Source: Sympetrum striolatum (taxonomy: Eukaryota; Arthropoda; Insecta; Odonata; Libellulidae). From it: a stretch of DNA of 64,000 nucleotides. Below are positions 38,074 to 49,200 of this stretch, piece by piece. Both the position numbers and the translations under genes were made by a program. How positions within the stretch are numbered: position 1 is the first letter of the stretch; each line of letters begins with the position of its first letter. The notes below the pieces were generated by a model. The model had not been told where the DNA came from, searched no databases, and saw nothing but the letters and a program-made list of their open reading frames with translations. The stretch lies in the NCBI GenBank assembly GCA_947579665.1, contig OX388349.1, forward strand, positions 71,118,841-71,182,840, given 5' to 3'.

Positions 38074-39434
38074 GTTGACGTATTAGGGTCGCAGAAAAGA
38101 CTGCAGAAGTACGGAAGAAGGAATTTCTGATTTTACGGATCTATCGGCCTTAAAGAAATCCCCTTCCTGCACGTCTTCTTATAGCAAAAACTGAATAAGA
38201 CAAGCTCCTTTAAAATCGATTCCATGGAACTTTGTAGACTTTTAGGAAAAATATGCGAGGAAAGAACTTTTTCCTGACTGACTCAAATTACGAAACGTTT
38301 TTAATTTCTCCATATCACGCATGAAAGTTTTAAAGAATTCCTCATTTTTAACTTTTGAAAAATCTGATGAGGGTTTTTAAAACTTAATAAACAATACGCT
38401 CAACAATCGTCATTTAATGCTATATCATGTGATTAACGATCAAATAAAATACACGTATATTATGCTGAGTGTATATCAATATGATTTTACTCTTTTATTA
38501 CGGAATACTCAATTTTAAGGAACGTTACTGGTCATATTAGTCAGATTATGATTAAATTTGATTTGTAGATCCAATATTTTGTTATTTGTTAGATAATACT
38601 TTGATACTCCAAAAATCGTCCGTATTTACTCAAAAGGGCTAATAAATTGAACATAATAATCCCAATTAAAAGTAATAAGGAATTAATTCTCATACGAAAC
38701 TTGTTCAGATGGAAATGTGTCACTGAAAAACAGGAATAACATAAGATTTAGAAAAAGGAAATGTATCTCCAATATGCTAGCGAAACTATAGATTCCACTG
38801 GTGTTATATTCAAAGCTCGAAAGAGATTATATTAAATGCTCTAAATGAAAAAGGATTGTTTCATGAAGTGGGAGACCAAGATTTGCCAGAATACACAGCT
38901 CCTACAGGATTAGTTCACATTCAAGGATGTATGGATCTAGGAAATTGATTAGATTCCACTTTGTGAAACGATGTTTGAACAGGAGAGTATGTTACAGAAA
39001 TTTTCGAGAGATAGAGGATTTTGAAAATTCATTTCAAACTGTTAAATACGAATATGCACATGCATTGCTTTATTTAAGTTCGTAAATGCGGTCGGAAATG
39101 TAATTAATTATCACTGATCTTCCATGGAAACACGCTACCCTTAATGCGTCGGTTGTATTAGTGCGAGATAAACAAAAACAGAATTAAATGGAGAAAAATA
39201 CTTAAACCTTAACTTAAAAATTAGCATACTAACGACCTTTAAACCTTCTGTATCAACAAAATCATTTAATTAAAATCAATAATTTTCCTTTCGAAGAGCT
39301 AAGAACGGCATTGCACGAAGATGACTGACGTTAATCCCTCTATAGTTACTATAACTACTTAAATTTAGCCCATCTAAGTGAAATGAATCCGACGAATTGT
39401 TTATAGAGATTTGGTAAATCGTCGTGCGCAAACG

Positions 39435-39515
39435 TACACTCCTGGCCAAAATTAACGCAGCACCGGCCGTAAGGGTCGCTAGGGAGGTGCTGCGTTAATT
39501 TTGGCCAGGAGTGTA
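39435..39515. mobile_element. 77-bp MITE with perfect termini and TA target duplication
   Basis: The element runs from 39437 to 39513. Its first 28 bases (CACTCCTGGCCAAAATTAAC...) are the perfect inverse complement of its last 28, separated by a 21-base loop, and TA flanks it directly on both sides. Flanking bases also happen to pair, giving 31-bp arms at 39434-39464 and 39486-39516. A TA duplication is the signature of Tc1/mariner-type transposition, and GGCCAAAA-like words occur in many Tc1/mariner termini. It has no coding capacity and would need a transposase from elsewhere. The perfect arms suggest a young insertion or conversion between the arms. Confidence 0.85.
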
Positions 39516-39516
39516 C

Positions 39517-40020
39517 AAGACGATCTAAGCAAATATTGTTTAACTTAATTAAATAATAAATTTATAAACAAATCTAGAAGTAAATTTATAATCTAAATAA
39601 TAAAATATGATACAAATATTATAAATGAAATATAAACAATCTTATATTTATTAATTTTCTATAACTAAGTAATTTAAAAAGAAACCGGTAGATGGCTCAC
39701 CCAATAGATTGTGTAATTGGCAGAATTAATGCAAAAACTGAGTACTTTTCTAAAGTAGGATCCTCTTGGAGTTAATCATAAGTTTCTAAAGCCTTTGAGC
39801 ATCTTACTTAGGAAGTCCGAGCAAAGCAAACGCTGATATCTTCATTTTTGATTCTTACCTCGTATACACCGAAGGTGTACCATAAAATGCCTCGAAATTG
39901 ACTTATTTCACCACAAAAAGAAAGAAAGAAAAACAAAGGAAACGTATATTTAAGGCGAGAAATACGATGTTCATTCATTTCGCCACTTTCAATCAATCGA
40001 CGGATGCAGGAAGTGAAAAT
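39517..40020. other. AT-rich non-coding stretch
   Basis: Nothing is recognised; 39540-39680 is almost pure A/T. Confidence 0.5.
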
Positions 40021-40870
40021 ACGCCGTCACCTAAACCCAGCATTCATCACTCCTATAATCCGAGCACGCTGAGGACGTATCCACCGGAGGAAAAAACCCT
40101 AGTAAGTAGCCACGATGTTGCGCCAGACATAAAACGAGAAAGAATCATCGACGACGGGACCGAAATCGTTTTTCCAATTTCTCACGAATAGAAACTCTCG
40201 GAATCGCCGCGAGAGGGAAAAGATAGAACATTCGCAAGAGAAAATGGCAGACTCTGAGTAGGAATTATGAAGAGGAAGTGGATAAGTGGGTCGCGGAAGA
40301 GGTTTTGAGGGACAACTTTTCCATTTCCCCCGACACGAGAGAGAGAAAGAAGGGGGAAAAGGAAGCGTTTTCATTCTCTCTGGATGGAAGGAATTGCCAA
40401 CAAAGAGCACGGTCTTCGACACACACGCGAGATGGTAACAATAACATCGCGGGGATGGAGGGAAAGAATATTTTTATCGCCCCCTCCTCTGCCTGTTTGG
40501 CGCCGCGGAATTTTCCGATTGAAACGCGCTTTGTGCGTGCGGATGCGTTAGCGCCGAAATCCCAACGCGTGGGGACGATAAGCAAAACGCTGTCATTCGT
40601 GAGGAACGGAAGGCGAATGGGTCGAAATAATCCAGGGGAAAAGCGCTTGTGCGACGCTGTTTTAGGGACATTACCTGCTGTATGAACGGGGAAAACATGC
40701 GAAGATCGATAAGAAGGTGGCGCCAGACGGGAGTTCGGAACTTTTAACGAGTGGTTATGAGGTGGTGGTTGAGTGTGGCGTAGCGTGTAATCTGCATGTA
40801 GTAATTATCGCGCGGAATAATACGCGAAGTCGGCTGAATTGCGGCAACCGGTAAAAGTTACGTGCGTACA
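40021..40870. other. Largest CpG-dense island of the window
   Basis: I count about 71 CpGs in 40021-40860, peaking at 11 in the 60 bases from 40501. Frames of 97-135 codons are open on both strands (plus 39898-40191 and 40278-40685; minus 40099-40422 and 40265-40585), but none resembles a known family and the plus frame at 40278 begins with GTG, not ATG. The middle (40260-40480) is purine-rich on the plus strand. It is the best candidate for a promoter, enhancer or untranslated exon in this window, by composition only. Confidence 0.35.
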
Positions 40871-43800
40871 TTTGCATATTCGCATCCAAACTTTCAGGAA
40901 ACAAAATATGTTAAGTATCATTCACCGAACGTAAATTTCCCGATGACGAACAGCCGGAAGTAAGCATTGAATTTTTGACCGAATGTTGAATGTGAAATTA
41001 TTCCAGGTACGGGATATGAATAAAGGTGAGCGTTAAGGTAGTAATGATAGACTATTTATTGGGAAAGAAGCCAAACAGTTCACTAGTCGGAAGGGTGTTT
41101 GAGTCCTCATACCATCCGAAATCAACAACCATAAGCCCTTGAGAAGGAACTGTGGACTGAGGAGTGAAGTCATTTAGCTTTACTCTTTCCAATTGAGCCA
41201 TACATAGAAGAAACAGCATAGCATCTTACACATAATCACAGTTATGAATTAGGCGATCACCAGAGTAATTAAAGATAAATTTCTACTCATCTAGAGCTAA
41301 AAACATACGAATACTAAAATGTAATATCGCAATCCAAATTTTCACTGATGAGAATCTTTAGGTTACAATACCATATAAATGAATAGATATTTGGGGGACC
41401 ACGAAAAATCAATAGATATTAGTTATTCTCAATTAAACCATTCAAGCAGCCTAACTGTAACAAAATAATGAAACAAGTTTATATCTTTAGCATGTAATTG
41501 CATCCCCGAAGACACGATCAACAATGTCTGACTAGTATATTCCAAACCCAGACGAAAGAACTTTTGCTAACATAAAATATGAGACTCAATTTAATGAAAA
41601 TGTCTGTCGTACGGGCAAAGAAAGAAGCAATGGCAGCTAACGGAAGAAAGAGAGGATTAAAAAAAATATTGCGTGTAAGAAAGATGTTTCGCTAGTCCCT
41701 TAAGCCTTCTGAGAGAATTCAATGGTCCAAATCGACAGAAATGTTGAAGTATAGAAGAAAAAGCCCGAAGGATAAGCTCTCGATATAGCACTTATATCTG
41801 AAGTCCTCGAAAAAGGATTCTGAAAGGGAATCTGAGAGAGAATTACATTTATAAAGTTGCACAACTTCTTTATTCTCGGAAAAGAACTATGGCAGGTAAT
41901 GGAATATTTACAAAGCTAGCTAAACATTCTCGTAAAAATTGAGTACGTCCATTAAAAAGACAAACATCTTCTGATAAATGAGACAAAATAGATAATTGCC
42001 AATAGTTCTGCATCTTCAGGTACGCGGGAGCGGTTTCGCAAGAAGTTTGCATATTAAAAAGAATTATCTATATAAGTAAATTGAATTTAATGTGAAAAAT
42101 ACAAGGTTTTCTCAATTTAAGAAATTAATCAATCCTCCATTCACCATGCGATGAAATTTATAGGATACATTATATCAAATGTTTCAATCTGCGGACCAAT
42201 AATTTTCAAACGAAAACAGCTTATGTAATAAGAAATATATAATCTGAGCGTAGGATTTAGAAATTAAAATAATTCTAATAGAGAAAGTAGTTTTAGTGAG
42301 TAGAAGTTAAGATGAAATATTCTCTAGAAACAAAAGATAAAACTAAAATCGTTTCCGTAACGGAATAGATAAAAACTTGATACTCTGGTTATGTGCTCAT
42401 CAGCGTTCTTTCCGAAATTATTTAATTAAGTTGAATGGTATAGAGCAATGATATGAGTTTAATAATACCATTTTCATGCTCGCTTAAATCACAAACCGCA
42501 TTTAAAAAATTATCAAAAATGAGGAAGAATAAGTCATTCATGCCGCATTTCGTTTTATATTTCAAATGACAAAAGATAGGGGAATGTAATCCTCTCTCCG
42601 TGGTTGAATAATTGATGGGATCGTCTCACTCGAATGGGATAAAACACTGAAGACAATCCATTCCGCTATAAGTGCAAACCACGTACAGATATATATCCTT
42701 ACATCCAGGCGCAGAGGGTGAAAAATATATTAAGTTAAGTACTAGTCTTCTTAAAAGCCAATAAATCTAAATATCGAGAGGGAGAGAGTTCTTTTTGGGT
42801 GGGTCTAAAAAGTTACCTGCATCCACGGAAACTAAAATACGAGAAGAAATAAATCGAGTTAGAACCCACTTCCTGTTGAACCCAAGAAAGCGACAATACA
42901 TCGGAGTGATAATAAATTTCAGAAGTGCGCGAGTATAGAAGGTAAAAGCAATAAACAGTATCCTTTTTCTGAGTTCCTACTTCCTTTGCTTGTCAACTAG
43001 AGCTTACATTGCACAGTTTTACTACTTTAAAAAGATGAATAAATACAGTAAAAGTTTATTAAATCAAGAATAATAGGAATAAAGCTAGATTGACATAAAA
43101 AAGTCAAAGAAATAAAGTAACAGAGTCGGAGAATATTTAATTCGATCGAAATATTACGACATACCTACCTACAAAAATATATAAGTAAACAGTTTTATGT
43201 AATTATATTTCCCTGATTGTGATTTTTGCATAGGAATTTTAATTTACTCTATTGTAGAATTATTGTAAACTGCATTTTATAAACTTCATCCCTCAAAAAT
43301 TTAATAATAAAAAATAAGCTATTGAAGAAGATTAATTGAATTATTACCTAAATTAATATTATAGTAGATATACGTATGGTATAAGATTATATCTTGTATA
43401 GACTTGAAAAACCAACGAGCGGATACAATTTTCATTTCGAAGAGGAACTTAAAATAAAAATACTACAGACATACGATAATTTAATCCTATATCTCTACCA
43501 ACAAATTTTCCTATAAAACCCATCGTCAAACAAACGAGTCAAAAAAGTACTACGTCCTATTCCGTCGTTTTTTTTCGTAATCATAGTCGAAGGTCAATGC
43601 GGAGCTAATAAAACACAATAAGAGCACAAGTAGTTAGTACGATTTCTCTAACACCACGAACTACTTACAATTTTACTTAATTTTAAACGAGGAAAATTCC
43701 ATCCTCGACGGGGAAAATTACAAATCCATCACCGGAAAAGCTTAGAACCCTACCCAACTTGGCTCCCCCTGGAGACGGGGGTAAATCCTCCTACTTTTTT

Positions 43801-46800
43801 CATATCTTCTCACTCCGCGTAATTCTCCCTTCAAATCTCCCTCACTTACCGTTCCTCTCGCAACCCATAAACAAGAGAGCCCCGGGGAATAGCGGTCCGC
43901 GATTCCATCTCCATTGAGAAATTTCAAAATCGCAACCACTCGAGATAAGCTCCGATGGGAACCCTGAGAAAGTGGAGCTAAGAGAAGCGAGGGAGGCAGA
44001 AAAAGGAATTGGAAATGCTAGCCCCTATTTCACGGCATTACGACTTTAGGGAGTGGTCGAAAGGGGTCCCCATTCACTGAAAAGGGATGGACTGATACAA
44101 ATGAACTTTTATTAGCGGGGATGGGGAAGGCGATGCTAACACATTTAACTTCTTAACGGCGCCACACGGAGAGCGGGCAAAAAGTGAATTGTCGGGGGAC
44201 TTAACACCCTCATAAAAAAATAGATAACGCCGCTAGTAAAAGCAGAAATAATGACGTAAACTCTTCCCTCTACACGCCACGTCATTGATAAACGTCCATT
44301 TATCTACTTTATTTAAACCACATTAACTGTGCGTGTATATACTAACAAATATTACACCGAAGTTTCCCTCGACCCAATATCATCATCCACTGAAGACCTT
44401 ATCTATATAAAGGTGGATGAATGCAATCTAAAATAAATATTGCGTTACTCTGCTCAATACTTCTATGGTAGATTCGTTTAATTTAGGAATTAGTATGAAT
44501 TAAGTTTGGTTGAGATATATATTAAGGCAAAGGAGATATCAACATCCAGGAGAAGCACAGATAAAAATATCGGTAATAGTTAAGAATTTAAGATTATAAA
44601 AAGGAAGAGATTAAGAGATTTTTCAAGGGTAAATGTAAAAATTAGGAAGATATCAAGTAATTAGAACTAGTGATATTATTCAATTTGAATGTCACGTAGT
44701 CATGTATATATTCCCTGTATATGTAATCAATAAATATTCAAATAAGGAAAGGGTTGAGGTGACAATAAATATTCTTTTTTGCTCAAAATACTCTATTGAG
44801 AAAGTTTCTGGAAAATGCATTTTTCACTCGAGGAGACTTCGTTCTCGAACGTATCAACTTCGGAGAAAAGTTGGAGTAAATACTCCAAGTAACTAGGCCG
44901 TGTCATATCAAATAAAGCAATAGGTATTAAACCATACGGACAGAGAATTTTCAAGAAATGTAAACGTTTTCAACAAATGCACCAATATAAAAAATCTTCA
45001 TTGCGCAAATTCTCGCTATAAAAAAGTTTTAAAACATCTTAATTTACTTAATGCAAGTTTTCCATTAAAATAATTTTAGTAACATTTATGAACGAAATTC
45101 AACGAGATTCTTTAATAAACATAGTAATGAGTTCAAAAGCAACGTGAATTTTCTCAGGGCGAATGAATCCTCTCCCAGAATATGGAAGATTCCGTCTCCA
45201 ACTTACTTGATATTAAGTCTCCGAAGTAATGAAAAGTGCATTATGTGAACGAAGGAATATTAGGAAGGAAAGGAATTTGAGTCGAAAACCAAGACCGTAA
45301 AAATCTGGAGGAATGCGTTTTGAGAAACACTCAGAGAGATGAATCGGAATTCCGCGAGGTATATTAAGTCGACGAGATTCTGGAATGTATTCGAAATGAA
45401 ATGAAACATCGCGGAAAGGCATCTTCTGTATCAAAGGAAACAGTCAATACATGAACCCGTTTGTCTCTCAAATCATCACAAAGCGTTCCACATTCGAGAA
45501 TGATAATGAAACATACCAAATTCATAACTTGGAATTTTTCTTATATTCCAAAACGCGCCTCGGAGGGTAGATATGTAGATGAATTGCTGTACATAAATCT
45601 TAATATTCAGGGAGCATTCGATCAAAAATCTAGAAAAGAATATATAAGGCACTCGGGAACATTTGAAGAAAGCGAAGGATTCTCCGTTGGGCACGATTTA
45701 TTGATCACCGTCATACCTATACCATACCGTACCTACCTACGCGAAAATTCATCGGGAATATACAAGTGTATCCTTTAAAATTCATATTCCTAGTAAGTCA
45801 CCTAAGAAAGGACCACCGTTAAATAAATGTAAGACGCCAACAACCAGGGATGAATTAAATCAAATTTGTGGAAAATAGAAGCAAGAGAAATGATGATAGA
45901 GAATAAAATGAGAGTAATAAAACTGACGTTATAGATAATTACACGCATTCATTTCATTTTCAACTCTGCTTGACTGGAAGAGCTGATGATTAGAAGAATG
46001 TGAATGAATTAGAAAAGTCAATATTCTCAGTACGTTACGGAGAATCACTCTTGGATAGTCCTCCTTGGATAGTACTCCCAAAAATGAAAAAATAGGTTTT
46101 TCTCGGAATGAATTTCTTTAAAACAAATAACGGAAAAAATAATGAAATACCGTTACAGCCAAATTACAGTAACCACATACACAGAATAAAATTATGGTGT
46201 GCAATACAATATAAGTGCGTACATACAATATGAATAGGGAAAATAATTGAGCAACAAGTAATAGAGAAACAATAATAAACAAACATTCAAAAGGGAAATA
46301 AATAAACAGAAATTATACCCGGCATAAAACCTGAGTTGTTATTTTTATTCACTACTGCTTGCTTAAACAAACAGCAATCTCAGTACACCTGAGGCAGTAT
46401 TCTCGTATAATATGGTGCACGAGGCGAGGGAAATAATCCCTAAAGAGTAACTCGGGCCTTATTTTGAGGGTAACGAAGGCTCTAGAGAGGAATAAAAGGA
46501 AAATGTCACCGTCACGTAGCGGGTGCAAATGCGTACCTTCCGATGTAGGAATACGAGTTCCTGGAAGGGAGGACCGCAATTCCCTCGAGAGGCGACTATG
46601 AGTTGAAGAGATGACGTTTGTCAGGGGGAGATGCACAAGGGGCAGAGAATGGAGGCGAGGATATTGCGTAGCTGGACTTCGTGGGGAATGAAAAGGAGAA
46701 ACATCGAAAGTGGTATCAACTTCCTTCGAAGGGAATCTCCTTTAAAAAAATACCAAATTCTACGCAAGGAGAAATGATATTCGTAAACTCAAAAAATTAT

Positions 46801-48269
46801 CATCCATCTACACTTGGAAGCAATATAAACAAAGGCCCACGGCGGAGGTAGAGATATCGTGAAAATTAAGTTTCACTCAGTAGGAAGGAAAGATATACAC
46901 TATTCCTCAGAATTTTTATTCAAGGCTACCGGTTTCAGCAAGTCCTGACCTTACTTTATGTATCCTTCCATCCTTTAGAATATAGGAAACTTCCTTTTCA
47001 AATTACATTTTTGGGGAACTTAAGTGGATGTAATAATGTTAGAATTTAAATACTCCAAAAGCCGTAGATGCAAGTAGTCACGTGAAAAATTCAACAGATC
47101 GTTCTAGTCCCTATTTCTTTGATATAAATAGATTTTACATCCTAAAAGCAATAAAAATAATAATAAAAAGCAAGGAAAATGTTTGCAATATTTGATTTAA
47201 TAAAATATTTTAATTTCATTCCCAAATGAATTTCACGATAAAACAGAAAAAAAATCTACACGGGTAATATCTAAGAAAAAAAATAATGACAAAACTATTT
47301 TCAAGCGTTGGATAGACGAAAAATATAAAAAAACGAAGAAAAATTAAAATTCTTTAGAGATAGAACTCAGATCGGATAACTTTAAATTATAATCAGTGTC
47401 TATCCATTTAAACAGATATAAAAGGAAAGCATAAATTTCATCACATGACGTTATACCGAAATGTATAGAAATATTGCGGACCATGATTCGTAATGACGTC
47501 ATGCGACAACGGTGACATTCATAGTAAGCTACTTGACAAAACGTCATTCAAAATTGAATTTTCAAAGGTACATTTTTATAGTAAACGGAAATTGCTATGT
47601 AAACATCAAAAAGTGGAGAAAGCACGAAATGTAATTGGATTGATGCAAAAATTCAGTTATATCAATAAAACAGCTGAAGCGAGCGAAACTGCTAGAACTG
47701 AGTCCGACATAAAATTTTAGAATGCCGGAGGAAGTTGCAGGATTCAGGATGTGGGCTTGCTGTGGGTAAAGGATTCATGAGGATTCAAAAAAAATCAAGA
47801 ATTTCGGAGTTACTCAATCTAATTTTCCACTTCGCAATGGAAAAACGACTGACTTCTGAAAAATACATGAGCGACTCCCTTTTCTGGAATATGTACAATT
47901 TATTGCAGCAGCTCGGCCGGAAAGAGCCAGAAGTTTCTACATTTTTCATCAAAACCTTTTTGCGCTAATGGAAAGTAACCAAGACCATATGCCTAATGCA
48001 CTTCAGATGCCATGAACTAAAAAGTATAAACTAGAAATATAAGCCACAATAGAAAGATAAAACGATGGAAAGTACCAATAAATTAGTTAACTAATAGTTC
48101 TACCGTTCAAATATCAGACGAAAAGAGTAATTCCATTTAAGTTTGAGATGCTGTAGGGGTTAGAACGGAAGAAAAATTATTTGAAACCATAAATTTTCAG
48201 ATTAATCATGACAATGGTGACATTTTCAATTTCCAATGATTGAATATAGAGATTCGGAGATGCTCCCGA
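40871..48269. other. Long non-coding stretch
   Basis: Mostly AT-rich. GC-raised islands lie at about 43690-44190 (pyrimidine-rich then purine-rich on the plus strand) and 46430-46700 (purine-rich). Frames in them (65-94 codons) are unrecognised. A 14-15 bp tandem duplication (TTGGATAGTCCTCC / TTGGATAGTACTCC) lies at 46049-46078. ACCGGTTTC at about 46928 echoes the GAAACCGGT of the 30.6-kb foldback, but no inverted repeat was found around it. Confidence 0.4.
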
Positions 48270-48433
48270 CATGAACACTATTAATTACATAAGAGATTTA
48301 CCATTATTACTTTCTCCATATACGAAGTATAGAGAAAGTATTGTTTTCATGAAAAAATTCGACTTCGAGATTTCAACGGAAATACACGTTTTGGGGTCCC
48401 TAGAACACGTTTTGACCATTTTCGGAATGATGT

Positions 48434-48437
48434 CTGT

Positions 48438-48472
<35 letters not shown>
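48434..48472. repeat. (TG)n microsatellite
   Basis: About 18 TG units with one TA interruption, placed directly before the 317-bp tandem units. Confidence 0.95.
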
Positions 48473-48473
<1 letters not shown>

Positions 48474-48477
48474 TAGT

Positions 48478-48794
48478 GGGCGCTCTAACGTGAAAACTAT
48501 AAGTCGTATCAATACCAAACTTCATATATAGTACTGTGGTGTGTGCTGTCAGAGTTGATTAGTTTTTGGAGTAAATCGATCAACCGGAAGTCGAGCTTTA
48601 TTCATTAAAGCTCATTTCCGGTTTTCAAAATATCTCCATAAATATGATATATACGTATATTGTATTACTTATAAAAGTTTTAGATTATGTTATTTACTAT
48701 AACTTTTGTATTTAACATATTTTTGTATCACCGTTTGATTAGGAGTTATTCGTGAAATACTGATAAACCGGAAGAAGATGATTATGTACTTTGT
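48478..48794. repeat. 317-bp tandem unit 1
   Basis: Starts GGGCGCTCTAACGTGAAAAC and ends just before GGGCGCTCTAACATAAAAAC. It contains a stem-loop at 48582-48623 in which AACCGGAA pairs with TTCCGGTT and AGCTTTA with TAAAGCT. A second, unpaired AACCGGAAG lies near its end. ACCGGAAGT is also the core of an ETS-type binding site, but that may be incidental. Confidence 0.85.
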
Positions 48795-49111
48795 GGGCGC
48801 TCTAACATAAAAACTATTCGTCGGATCAACACCAAATTTCATATATATTACTTTTAATACAGTCGTTAGAGTTGATTAGTTTTTGGAGTAAATCGGTCAA
48901 CCGGAAGTCGAGCTTTATTCTTCAAAGCTCATTTCCGGTTTTCATAATATCTCCATAAATATGATATTTAGGTATATACTGTTATTTATAAAAGTTTTAG
49001 AAAATATAATTTACTATAACTTTTGGTTGAAACATATTTTTGTATCACTGATTGTGTAGGAGTTATTCATGAAATACTGATAAACCGGAAGTTGCTGATT
49101 ATGTACTTTGT
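48795..49111. repeat. 317-bp tandem unit 2
   Basis: Exactly the same length as unit 1 and clearly similar along its whole length, with scattered substitutions. The stem-loop recurs at the same offset (48899-48940). The AACCGGAA and TTCCGGTT arms are unchanged while the loop differs (ATTCTTC instead of ATTCATT), so the paired arms are conserved better than the loop. Confidence 0.85.
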
Positions 49112-49200
49112 GGGTGCTCTGGGCTCTATGGGCGGAAGACTAATTTCATCGTTTTTCATCGATCATGTTCCGTAAAACATTATTTATAATGTTTTTGGCG

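Larger units (their letters stand above)
30719..39433. other. Long non-coding stretch with several purine-rich patches
   Basis: No gene is recognised in about 8.7 kb. Purine-rich, GC-raised patches on the plus strand lie at about 31540-31740, 32540-32830, 34840-35030 and 36150-36660. The overlapping minus frames there (up to 133 codons) are S/F/P-rich shadows. The rest is AT-rich. Two microsatellites and one weak dispersed repeat copy are listed separately. Confidence 0.45.
48270..49200. repeat. Composite repeat: hairpin, TG tract and two 317-bp tandem units
   Basis: In order: a small hairpin (CTTTCTC...GAGAAAG, 48310-48338), a unique block with ACACGTTTTG repeated twice about 20 bases apart, a TG microsatellite, two tandem 317-bp units and a third 9-base start (GGGTGCTCT at 49112), then a closing hairpin at 49174-49195 (AAAACATTA/TAATGTTTT). 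The arrangement looks like one mobile or amplifying repeat carrying its own microsatellite. The 86- and 77-codon frames over the TG tract translate simple repeat (VCVCVC or HTHTHT) and are not genes. Confidence 0.75.

Noticed and set aside
41085..41110. GTGTTTGAGTCC, like a tRNA B box
   Set aside because: No matching A box or stem structure upstream.
48271..48531. 86-codon plus and 77-codon minus frames
   Set aside because: They translate the TG/CA microsatellite (VCVCVC, HTHTHT) and flanking repeat.
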